Source of the DNA: an uncultured Planctomycetota bacterium
Lineage (GTDB): Bacteria; Planctomycetota; SZUA-567; JAFGNG01
NCBI GenBank assembly: GCA_947311175.1
Contig: CAMZKK010000279.1
Span: forward strand, 1 to 10,422
DNA length: 10,422 bases
Direction: 5' to 3'
This document shows, piece by piece, positions 1 to 6,461 of this stretch (the stretch's first letter is position 1; every line of letters begins with the position of its first letter). The notes under the pieces were generated by a model, which was given only the letters and a program-made list of their open reading frames with translations, ran no database searches and had not been told where the DNA came from. Made by a program: the position numbers and the translations under genes.

Positions 1-1050
1 ACATACCTTTTCATGAAACTTGACCTTGATCAAGCAGCAAAGGCAAATGGCGACCTAACTGAAGAAATTCAGTTTGTATGGGAAAATGTTCGTGGCAGTA
101 ACTGGAAAGTTATCTTAGGTAAAGATGAAGTTCTTTTCGGTCAAGACAAAGGTAAGCTTGTTCAATCTCCATTTGTACACAGCAAAAAAGCAGCTGCAGT
201 AATTGGTGGCGAAGGTGCATCAGATACAGCAACTACATCAGGAACATCTTCAGGTACTGATGGTCAACATGAAAGCCAAATGGTTATGGCAAGTTGGATT
301 GGCGAAGTAGATAACATGTGGGGCGTATCTGCAACCTATAAGTATAAAGAACTTGGAACATTTGAAATCAATGCCTTCCAAAATACTCGTGGTATGCACG
401 AAGACCGTTCAGAAGACATGGGATTCCAATCATGGGCAACTCGCTTAACAGTTAAGCCTATTGAGGGATTGAAAATCAGGGCTTCATTTATCAACAGACA
501 TACTGATTCATTAGATGAACAAGATGAATTTAATGCTGACGCTGCTGGTGGTCTTGGAAATACAGGAATTGATACTTTGGCAAATAATAGACTAACAGCT
601 ATTGCTACAGCCAATGTTGGAGCAGGACAAGTTGCTGGCTTTACTCCAGATGTAGATGACGATGAAATGGCTACTTCACTTGCATTTGACTATGTAACTA
701 AGGACGAAAAGTGGGACATCTATGGCGAATGGATTCACACTTGGAATGCTGGTAACTACACTCAACTTAGCTCTGATGTAATCTCTGTTGGTGCTGTATA
801 TGGTCTTACTCCAAAGCTTGACCTTGTTGCTCAAGGTGACTTTGCTTACATGAGTAATGATGTATTCAAATCATTAGGTATTGAGTTTGATGAAAATATC
901 TATCGTGGTGCAATTGGTGCTCGTTACACATGTGACAATGGAATTACTTTTGTTGCAGAATACGGACACGAATGGTACTCAAATACTATCTCAAACTGGG
1001 ATGGTGGTTCAGCTGATACATTCGGCTTCAGGACTGCTTACTCATTCTAA
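1..1050 (+). CDS. Outer-membrane β-barrel porin-like protein, 5'-truncated by the window edge
   Basis: The frame is open from the first base (codons for T-Y-L-F precede the first Met at 13), so that Met is probably internal and the gene begins upstream. About 349 residues are visible. They show alternating polar/hydrophobic strands, acidic Gly/Asp/Asn-rich loops, a GKDEVLFGQDKG segment like the pore-proximal 'GK..FG' motif of some porins, a low-complexity Ala/Thr/Ser/Gly loop, and a C-terminus ending A-Y-S-F. A terminal Phe is the classic BAM recognition signal. The likely role is solute passage across the outer membrane; substrate and family cannot be assigned. Codon use differs from the downstream genes: Arg is mostly CGT and Gly/Val mostly GGT/GTT, whereas the genes from 6462 on favour AGA and A-rich codons. 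This fits a highly expressed gene. A strong terminator follows at once. Confidence 0.8.
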   Translation, partial: TYLFMKLDLDQAAKANGDLTEEIQFVWENVRGSNWKVILGKDEVLFGQDKGKLVQSPFVHSKKAAAVIGGEGASDTATTSGTSSGTDGQHESQMVMASWIGEVDNMWGVSATYKYKELGTFEINAFQNTRGMHEDRSEDMGFQSWATRLTVKPIEGLKIRASFINRHTDSLDEQDEFNADAAGGLGNTGIDTLANNRLTAIATANVGAGQVAGFTPDVDDDEMATSLAFDYVTKDEKWDIYGEWIHTWNAGNYTQLSSDVISVGAVYGLTPKLDLVAQGDFAYMSNDVFKSLGIEFDENIYRGAIGARYTCDNGITFVAEYGHEWYSNTISNWDGGSADTFGFRTAYSF

Positions 1051-1070
1051 TTTGAGTATCTGAACATCTT

Positions 1071-1105
1071 AAAGGGAGATTACTTCGGTAGTCTCCCTTT
1101 TTTTT
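1071..1105 (+). terminator. Intrinsic terminator of the porin gene (UUCG tetraloop)
   Basis: The arms AAAGGGAGATTAC and GTAGTCTCCCTTT flank a TTCG loop closed by C-G, giving a 13-bp stem with one G-T wobble. A run of about eight or more T's follows directly. It lies 20 bases after the porin stop codon. The C(UUCG)G loop is exceptionally stable, as expected behind a strongly expressed gene. Confidence 0.93.
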
Positions 1106-1131
1106 ATGATACCCAGCCAATTAGAAAAACC

Positions 1132-1160
1132 TTGATTTAGATCGATGAAAGATGTATTCT
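1132..1160 (+). promoter_or_regulatory. Candidate σ70-type promoter for the 1284-4196 operon
   Basis: TTGATT at 1132-1137 lies 17 bases before TATTCT at 1155-1160. It sits just after the porin terminator and upstream of the first gene of the next operon. The same -10 hexamer, TATTCT, occurs in the promoter candidate upstream of the tRNA gene. An alternative -10, TATAAA, lies at 1162-1167. Transcription from here would give a leader of roughly 115 bases containing both hairpins and the heptamer repeats. This is a motif match only. Confidence 0.42.
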
Positions 1161-1168
1161 ATATAAAA

Positions 1169-1189
1169 TAAATTCCCTGTGGGAATTTA
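1169..1189. repeat. Perfect 9-bp inverted repeat flanking the heptamer array
   Basis: TAAATTCCC and GGGAATTTA are separated by TGT, a perfect 9-bp hairpin directly before the heptamer array. It has no T-tract, so it does not look like a terminator. It is either a leader RNA hairpin or the left border of a dispersed intergenic repeat. Confidence 0.7.
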
Positions 1190-1190
1190 A

Positions 1191-1232
1191 ATTAACAATT
1201 AACAATTAACAATTAATAATGAATAATTAACA
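1191..1232. repeat. Six tandem heptamers of ATTAACA type
   Basis: The units read ATTAACA three times, then ATTAATA, ATGAATA and ATTAACA, with no bases between them, followed by the diverged unit ATGGAGG. The array lies between two hairpins in the intergenic region before the larB operon. Short tandem heptamers like this are known in several bacterial groups as slippage-prone intergenic repeats; which class this belongs to cannot be said from one copy. Confidence 0.85.
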
Positions 1233-1239
1233 ATGGAGG

Positions 1240-1259
1240 TTGCTCTGCGAGCAATTTTT
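1240..1259 (+). promoter_or_regulatory. Small hairpin plus T-run (attenuator-like or repeat border)
   Basis: TTGCTC and GAGCAA enclose a TGC loop and are followed by five T's. It has the shape of a weak intrinsic terminator 24 bases before the start codon of the small membrane protein. It could attenuate the operon or be the right end of the composite repeat. The 6-bp stem is short, so termination would be inefficient. Confidence 0.4.
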
Positions 1260-1283
1260 AATAATCTATCAGGATGAAATAGG

Positions 1284-1562
1284 ATGAATCAAACAATTAA
1301 GCACATTTGCATTTTTTTGGTTTTTTTAGTATGTGTGTATTTTTGGAAAGAGGCAGAACCATTTTTTATGGATTATGCCAAACATGTTATCCCACGACAG
1401 ATTAGAACTACCTGTATGTTGTTTTTTTGGTCAACAATGGTGGTAGCTATCTGGCATTTATTATTTTTTTATATGGGGAAAATGTCTGATAAAGTAGTAT
1501 ACCTTACTTCGGCAATCATTGTCTCATTGACTTTAGTAATGACGACAAATGGAATTATGTAG
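1284..1562 (+). CDS. Small three-helix membrane protein of unknown function
   Basis: A 92-residue protein that I do not recognise. Hydrophobic stretches at about residues 6-20, 43-63 and 72-87 predict three membrane-spanning helices; the first is short and rich in Phe, Val and Cys. A basic stretch (residues 38-42, around PRQIR) precedes the second helix. Start choice: an AGGA lies about nine bases upstream of this ATG, while the ATG at 1274 meets a stop after one codon. The stop codon lies 14 bases before the larB start, so it appears to be the first gene of the larB-nnrD-E2 operon. The other operon members look cytoplasmic, so a direct link is not obvious. Transporter subunit, membrane anchor or unrelated small protein all remain possible. 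Confidence 0.68.
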   Translation: MNQTIKHICIFLVFLVCVYFWKEAEPFFMDYAKHVIPRQIRTTCMLFFWSTMVVAIWHLLFFYMGKMSDKVVYLTSAIIVSLTLVMTTNGIM

Positions 1563-1576
1563 GTAGTGGAAATATA

Positions 1577-2332
1577 ATGAATATTAAAAATATATTAATA
1601 GAGGTAGAAAAAGGCAGAATATCTGCAGAAGATGCCTTGAGTAAGATTAATGCAGACAAAACGGAGGATTTAGGTTTTGTTAAGATTGATCATGCTCGTA
1701 AACAACGATGCGGATTTCCAGAAGTGGTATATGGTGAAAATAAAACTCCTCAGCAGATAAAATTAATATTGAATGAGTTATTTGCAAAAAACGGTTATGC
1801 ACTCGCAACGAGAGTTAGCAGCATTGCGTATGATGAAATAAAAAATGAAATCAAAAATGCAGAATATGATGAATTATCATCAACCCTTATGCTTGGGTGT
1901 TATCCTGACTATGTGCCAAGTACCAAAGAAATAGTGGTTGTTGCAGCAGGAACATCGGATATTGGCGTTGCTCAAGAGGCTGTCATTAGTGCTAAGTATG
2001 CAAGGGCAAAAGTGACATCTATCTTTGATGTTGGAGTAGCAGGCATTCATCGATTGTTTGAGTCTTTAGAGGTATTAGAAAATGCTGGGGCAATTATTGC
2101 GGTTGCAGGAATGGAGGGAGCGTTGCCCAGCGTAATTGGCGGTTTGGTTTCATGTCCGGTAATTGCGGTTCCGACAAGTGTTGGTTATGGTGCATCATTT
2201 GGCGGAATTGCTGCATTATTAGGGATGTTAAATTCTTGTGCATCAGGTATTGGGGTGGTAAATATAGACAATGGATTCGGAGCAGGAATTCTTGCTGCAC
2301 GAATAGTTTTAGGAAAGGATAATAATGAGTAA
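1577..2332 (+). CDS. larB: LarB: pyridinium-3,5-biscarboxylic acid mononucleotide synthase
   Basis: At 251 residues this is full length for LarB, a cytoplasmic enzyme related to PurE (AIR carboxylase). The family carboxylates nicotinic acid adenine dinucleotide and releases AMP, the first step of nickel-pincer nucleotide (lactate racemase cofactor) synthesis. Visible motifs are DHARKQRCGFPEVVYGENKT (38-57, the LarB-specific N-terminal region), AGTSDIGVAQEA (124-135), DVGVAGIHRL (151-160), GMEGALPSVIGGL (178-190) and PTSVGYGASFGG (199-210). Cys221, in MLNSCASGI, matches the position of the cysteine reported to form a covalent substrate adduct in the Lactiplantibacillus enzyme. A weak ribosome site (AGTGGA) precedes the ATG. 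The end overlaps nnrD by eight bases, suggesting coupled translation. LarC, LarE and a LarA racemase, needed to complete and use the cofactor, are absent from the window. Confidence 0.93.
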   Translation: MNIKNILIEVEKGRISAEDALSKINADKTEDLGFVKIDHARKQRCGFPEVVYGENKTPQQIKLILNELFAKNGYALATRVSSIAYDEIKNEIKNAEYDELSSTLMLGCYPDYVPSTKEIVVVAAGTSDIGVAQEAVISAKYARAKVTSIFDVGVAGIHRLFESLEVLENAGAIIAVAGMEGALPSVIGGLVSCPVIAVPTSVGYGASFGGIAALLGMLNSCASGIGVVNIDNGFGAGILAARIVLGKDNNE

Positions 2333-3182
2333 TTCTGAACTTTTAGAGCTGCCTGAGCGTGACAATGACGCACACAAAGTTGCAGTGGGTAGAACCCTCA
2401 TTATTGCAGGGTCACGCGGAATGACTGGTGCGGGTGTGCTTTCTTCAATGGCTGCATTGCGGGGAGGAGCAGGTTTAGTTACTTGGGCAGTTCCTGCTGT
2501 ACTGGCAGATATTGCAGAAATAAAATGCACGGAGGTAATAACTTGGCCTATTCCTTCTACCGAAAGTGGACAAGCTAGTATTGATTCAAGAGATCATTTG
2601 TCAGAAGCCAGTCATGAGTCGGATGCCGTAGTATTAGGACCGGGAATGGGAGTTACCGGTGAAACCGGAGAGCTGTTGAGGTTATTAATTCCGGAGATAC
2701 ATGCCCCGTTACTGCTTGATGCCGGAGCGTTAACCGCTATTGGGACAAATATAAAACCGATAACCAAAAGACGGCATCCAACTGTTTTAACCCCTCATGT
2801 TGGTGAGATGGCAAGGTTAACCGGATTAAAAAATGATGATGTTTGTCATAACAAAGAAAATGTTGCTAAAGATTATGCAAAAAAATCAAGGGCAATTGTA
2901 TTGCTTAAAGGCAAAAAAACAATTGTTACTGATGGTGAAAAGATTTATTTTAATAATTCTGGAAATCCGGGAATGGCTACCGCTGGCTCTGGTGATGTGC
3001 TGTCTGGGCTTATTGTATCGCTAATGGCTCAAGGTGTGGATATCTTTTCTGCAACTTGTTTGGGTGCGTATTTGCATGGTAAGGCAGGGGATATAGCGAA
3101 GAAAAAATTTGGAGAGCATGGACTTATTGCCAGTGATATTCTTGATGCTATTCCAGAGGCGTATTTAAAGTATAGGAAATAA
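2325..3182 (+). CDS. nnrD: ADP/ATP-dependent (S)-NAD(P)H-hydrate dehydratase (stand-alone NnrD)
   Basis: This metabolite-repair enzyme uses a nucleoside phosphate to dehydrate damaged NADHX/NADPHX back to NADH/NADPH in the cytoplasm. At 285 residues it has a ribokinase-like fold: GRTLIIAGSRGMTGAG (22-37), GGAGLVTWAVP (47-57), VLGPGMGV (103-110), LLLDAGAL (129-136), TPHVGEMARLTG (156-167), VLLKGKKTIV (192-201) and the anion-hole/catalytic motif GMATAGSGDVLSG (216-228, catalytic Asp224). Many bacteria fuse this to the NnrE epimerase in a protein of about 500 residues; here the YjeF_N epimerase half is absent, as in Bacillus YxkO. AGGAAAGG lies just before the ATG, which is inside the last codons of larB. 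The next gene begins three bases after the stop. Confidence 0.93.
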   Translation: MSNSELLELPERDNDAHKVAVGRTLIIAGSRGMTGAGVLSSMAALRGGAGLVTWAVPAVLADIAEIKCTEVITWPIPSTESGQASIDSRDHLSEASHESDAVVLGPGMGVTGETGELLRLLIPEIHAPLLLDAGALTAIGTNIKPITKRRHPTVLTPHVGEMARLTGLKNDDVCHNKENVAKDYAKKSRAIVLLKGKKTIVTDGEKIYFNNSGNPGMATAGSGDVLSGLIVSLMAQGVDIFSATCLGAYLHGKAGDIAKKKFGEHGLIASDILDAIPEAYLKYRK

Positions 3183-3185
3183 TTT

Positions 3186-4196
3186 ATGACTAAATGTATT
3201 TTGATGCCTTTTTTGGGTGAATCCATTAATCAAGGGATTATTTTATCTTGGCTGAAGCCTGTTGGAGAATCTATAGAGCAGGGAGAACCATTTTTAGAAA
3301 TAACTATCGATAAAGCGACCTTTGTTGTAGATGCGGATATTTCAGGAGTTATTATTGCACAAACTGCAAATCCGGGGGAATTGGTCCCCGTGGACGGGAT
3401 TATTGCTGTTATTGGTGATAGTGGTGAAAAAATCCCAAATGAGGCAAGCAATATAAAGTATCCTAATGCTACAAACAATTCTTGCTTATTGTTTAGAGAT
3501 GAACTCGATACCCCTAAAATTTACAGCTCCTTATCTACGCTAAACGCAATGAGAACAGTGATTGCTGCTCGTATGACTAAGAGTAAAGATGAAATTCCTC
3601 ATTTTTATGTAACAACCGATATTGAGATGTCTGGATGTTATGAATTGAGAAAAAAATTAAAGTCAGAGAAAAAAAGAGTAAGCTACAACGATATGTTGCT
3701 AAAAGCAGTTGGAATGACTTTGAAAAAATTTCCAATGGTAGCATCTCTTTATACAAATGAAGGATATATTCATCGAGATGCAATGCATGTTGGTTTTGCT
3801 GTGGCAATAGAGCCTGACGGTTTAGAAGTTCCGGTTATTCGTAATGCCGACAAATTATCTCTTTTTGACATTGCAAGTAAGGCTAAAGAGCTTGCTACAA
3901 AAACGAGGAATAAAAAACTTCTTCCTAATGAATTTACAGGCTCGGTATTTACCGTATCAAATCTTGGTGGTTTTGAGGTAGATGCCTTTACCGCTATTAT
4001 CAACCCAGGAGAGAGTGCAATCCTTGCTATTGGAAAGATTAAGGATAAGCCGGTAGTTGAGAAATCGCAAATTGTTATCAAACCAATTATGACTGTAACT
4101 CTATCGAGTGATCATCGCACTATTGACGGTGTTCTTGCTGCGAAATTTAACGGTTATCTCAAAAATCTCCTTGAGGCTCCTGAACAGTTGTTATAA
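3186..4196 (+). CDS. Short E2-type lipoyl acyltransferase of a 2-oxo acid dehydrogenase complex, no subunit-binding domain
   Basis: The 336 residues open with a lipoyl domain (about 1-78) whose lipoyl-lysine is Lys43 in EITIDKATF. After a linker comes a complete catalytic acyltransferase domain (about 118-336), including LNAMRTVIAARM (119-130), VPVIRNADKLSL (215-226), FTVSNLGGFEVDAFTAIINP (255-274) and the active-site motif DHRTIDG (309-315; His310, Asp314). It would pass an acyl group from lipoyl-lysine to CoA. The linker at about 82-117 contains nothing like the usual peripheral subunit-binding domain (no GxGxxGRI-type sequence), and E2 proteins normally exceed 400 residues. No E1 or E3 gene is in the window; substrate (pyruvate, branched-chain or acetoin type) cannot be told. 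The start follows nnrD by three bases with AGGA upstream. It is the last gene of the operon. Confidence 0.88.
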   Translation: MTKCILMPFLGESINQGIILSWLKPVGESIEQGEPFLEITIDKATFVVDADISGVIIAQTANPGELVPVDGIIAVIGDSGEKIPNEASNIKYPNATNNSCLLFRDELDTPKIYSSLSTLNAMRTVIAARMTKSKDEIPHFYVTTDIEMSGCYELRKKLKSEKKRVSYNDMLLKAVGMTLKKFPMVASLYTNEGYIHRDAMHVGFAVAIEPDGLEVPVIRNADKLSLFDIASKAKELATKTRNKKLLPNEFTGSVFTVSNLGGFEVDAFTAIINPGESAILAIGKIKDKPVVEKSQIVIKPIMTVTLSSDHRTIDGVLAAKFNGYLKNLLEAPEQLL

Positions 4197-4381
4197 AAGG
4201 GTGCGGAACAACAAAGACGCATTATTTACTTCTCTTTTGGTTTATTAATCTTTATCCCCCATCTTTTAGTATAAATTTCAACTGAGTAATTTAGGCTGAT
4301 TGTTGAAATATACCAATTTATCTTTTTTGTAAACAACAAAAAGACGATAAAGCTAATAGATATATTGTTTTGGAGTATTGC
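4197..4381 (+). other. Intergenic leader between the two + strand operons, with an imperfect hairpin at 4317-4351
   Basis: There is no gene in these 185 bases. The hairpin has arms TTTATC/GATAAA (6 bp) and TTTTTGT/ACAAAAA (7 bp), separated by an unequal internal loop (T against GAC) and closed by an AAACA loop; it ends 30 bases before the start codon of the next gene. The ribosome site GGAG (4372-4375) is outside it. The only possible terminator for the upstream operon, GTGCG/CGCAT after 4200, is too weak to call. No convincing -35/-10 pair was found, so readthrough from the upstream operon cannot be excluded. Confidence 0.45.
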
Positions 4382-6460
4382 ATGAATAAACGAGAAATCA
4401 TAATCCCTTCTGAATCTAAAGAATCTGCGATTGAAGAAGCTATAAAGTTATTGAAAACTGTGGAGTCTAATCTTGATTGCGAAGAAATTGATGATGGAAA
4501 GTATCATTTTACTGTAAAAAACGCTGATGCAGAAATTGAGATTGAATTGTCGGATGACTTGATGGATGCAAGAATAAACAAATATTTACCACCGATAGGA
4601 AATGGTAAGGGGCTGACTGAAGAAATGCTGATGCATAGCTTGGCTTCTATTGGGGTAAAGTATGGTATTGATGATAAAAAAATTAAACAAATCATAGATT
4701 TAGTATCGAAAAGAAAAGAACCACATAACTTAGTTCTTGCGAATGGCAAACAGCCAACAGTTCAAACCGGTTCAAGAATTTCCGGTAAAGGTGACTTAAA
4801 ATACCCTTGTTTGGCAGGGACTACAATTTGTCATTTGACGCCGGGGAAGCCACCTGAAAAAGGGATAAATGTTAAAGGTGAAGAGGTCGCTCTAATTGAA
4901 CGAACGGACGCTGTCAAAGATGTTGAAATAATTGCTGGTCAATGGGTAGAGGTATCTGAATATAAACAAAATGCAAAATCTTTAATATATGGTTTTGCCT
5001 CTATTCAGGCAGATAAAGTTGATGTTGAACCACTGTATGAGGTATCTGATGATAAACAATCTGTTTATATTACGGTATATGCAAAAAGTAGTATGGAGGA
5101 GGAGGTAACGCATGAATCTATCAAGGATTCTTTTGCAAAACAAGGAATAATTCACGGATTTATTTCTGAAAATATAAAAGGTGCATTAGATAAAATTTCC
5201 GGTAATGAAAAAGATAGTGATGATAATAAAGACACATCAAATAGTTTTGAGACACCTGAATATATTGAACATATCCTTTCCTTTCAAGGAACTGCTCCCG
5301 TAAATGGGGAAGATGCTAAAATAGAGATGTTTTTCGAGCAGGAAGAAGTGTCTTCTAATGATGATAATCAAGAACAGGTTGACTATCATGAACAAAATTC
5401 AATCAGGAATGTTACTGCCGGTCAACGACTTGCCGTAATCACTCCGGCAAAAAACGGTATTCAGGGTAAAGACATTTATGGCAATGCGGTACCGGCTGAG
5501 AATGGTAATCCTGTTGAATTACAAGCTGGAGAAAATGTCAGTAAATCAAATGATGAATTGAAATTTATTGCTGATGTTGATGGTATTTTAATCATTAGAG
5601 ATAATCAAATTTCAGTAACCGATGTTTTGGAAATAAAGGGAGATGTTGATTTTAATTCCGGTAATGTTCATATTGATAAAGGCTCTGTTTTAATTACCGG
5701 AACGATTAGAACAGATTTTGTTGTTGATGTTGCCGATAGCATAATAGTTGGTGAAGCAATTGAAGGTGCCGAGGTCAGGGCAGGCGGTGATATTGAGGTA
5801 AAACATGGGATTGTAATGCAAGAAAAAGGTTGTGTTAGTGCGGAGGGGAGTATCACCGCTTTGTTTGCTGAAAATGCAACAATTGTATCTAGCGGTGATT
5901 TGATTGTTGCTAATGATATTTCTAATTCAAATATAAATGTTAAAGGCAAGGTTATTGTTACAAAGGGTAAGGGGAAGATAATGGGAGGCTGTATTATTGC
6001 CGACTCAGGAATTGAAGTTAATGAACTTGGAACAGAGATGGGGGTTGCTACAGATGTAACTGTTGGTGGGGAGCCGGAATGTGTTTTAGAATTACAAGAA
6101 GAACTGAAAATCTTGCAAGAAAATATTAAAAAAATCGAAAGAGTTATTGGTAATGCTGAGCCAAGAGAAGTCCTTAATAATACTCCACCTGCAAAAAGAA
6201 AAGCTATTGCATCGGTAATTAAGGCTAAGATTGGGGCAGTGACTAGAGTAAATGAGATTGAAAAAATAATTAAAGATTCTATGGATAGCTACAAAGAAAA
6301 GTTAAATTGTCGAATTAATGTTCACAATACGCTGTATCCGGGAGTAAAAATTTCAATTGCTGATGAACATATAACTACAGATAGGGCAATGCAGGCTTGT
6401 TCTATCTTTTATGACCTTGACGACCACAAGATTAAGGTTGGACCGATTTCAGATAAATAA
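4382..6460 (+). CDS. FapA-type DUF342 protein with duplicated N-terminal module
   Basis: 692 residues from the ATG at 4382, chosen because GGAG lies 6-10 bases upstream; a TTG at 4370 would add four residues but has no ribosome site. Residues 5-48 resemble a Jag_N-like small domain (weak). Residues about 50-221 and 226-420 are two copies of the FapA N-terminal module, separated within copy 2 by an acidic linker (273-294). A right-handed β-helix of short G-D-I/V repeats follows (about 396-564), then a coiled coil (567-638) and a β-rich C-terminal domain (644-692, with LYPGVKISI). DUF342 proteins are cytoplasmic scaffolds; FapA of Vibrio/Shewanella influences flagellar pole assembly, but no flagellar or chemotaxis gene is here. 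The glycosyltransferase start lies one base after the stop, suggesting coupling to envelope-related genes. Family is certain; role is not. Confidence 0.87.
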   Translation: MNKREIIIPSESKESAIEEAIKLLKTVESNLDCEEIDDGKYHFTVKNADAEIEIELSDDLMDARINKYLPPIGNGKGLTEEMLMHSLASIGVKYGIDDKKIKQIIDLVSKRKEPHNLVLANGKQPTVQTGSRISGKGDLKYPCLAGTTICHLTPGKPPEKGINVKGEEVALIERTDAVKDVEIIAGQWVEVSEYKQNAKSLIYGFASIQADKVDVEPLYEVSDDKQSVYITVYAKSSMEEEVTHESIKDSFAKQGIIHGFISENIKGALDKISGNEKDSDDNKDTSNSFETPEYIEHILSFQGTAPVNGEDAKIEMFFEQEEVSSNDDNQEQVDYHEQNSIRNVTAGQRLAVITPAKNGIQGKDIYGNAVPAENGNPVELQAGENVSKSNDELKFIADVDGILIIRDNQISVTDVLEIKGDVDFNSGNVHIDKGSVLITGTIRTDFVVDVADSIIVGEAIEGAEVRAGGDIEVKHGIVMQEKGCVSAEGSITALFAENATIVSSGDLIVANDISNSNINVKGKVIVTKGKGKIMGGCIIADSGIEVNELGTEMGVATDVTVGGEPECVLELQEELKILQENIKKIERVIGNAEPREVLNNTPPAKRKAIASVIKAKIGAVTRVNEIEKIIKDSMDSYKEKLNCRINVHNTLYPGVKISIADEHITTDRAMQACSIFYDLDDHKIKVGPISDK

Positions 6461-6461
6461 A

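Noticed and set aside
13..1050. Porin as a complete gene starting at the ATG at 13
   Set aside because: No ribosome site or signal peptide follows this ATG and the frame stays open to base 1; it is an internal Met.
1191..1239. Possible CRISPR array
   Set aside because: The units are seven bases with no spacers between them; there is no 23-37-base repeat and no cas gene.
4370..4381. TTG start adding four residues to the FapA-type protein
   Set aside because: GGAG at 4372-4375 would lie inside the coding region; it is correctly spaced for the ATG at 4382.
4382..6460. Evidence for a flagellar gene cluster from the FapA-type protein
   Set aside because: No flagellar, chemotaxis or FlhF/FlhG gene is present; DUF342 proteins occur widely without flagella.
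6411..6461. Upstream ATG for the glycosyltransferase
   Set aside because: The 17 extra residues lie inside the preceding gene and precede the normal first β-strand MNILVI; the ATG at 6462 fits the family.
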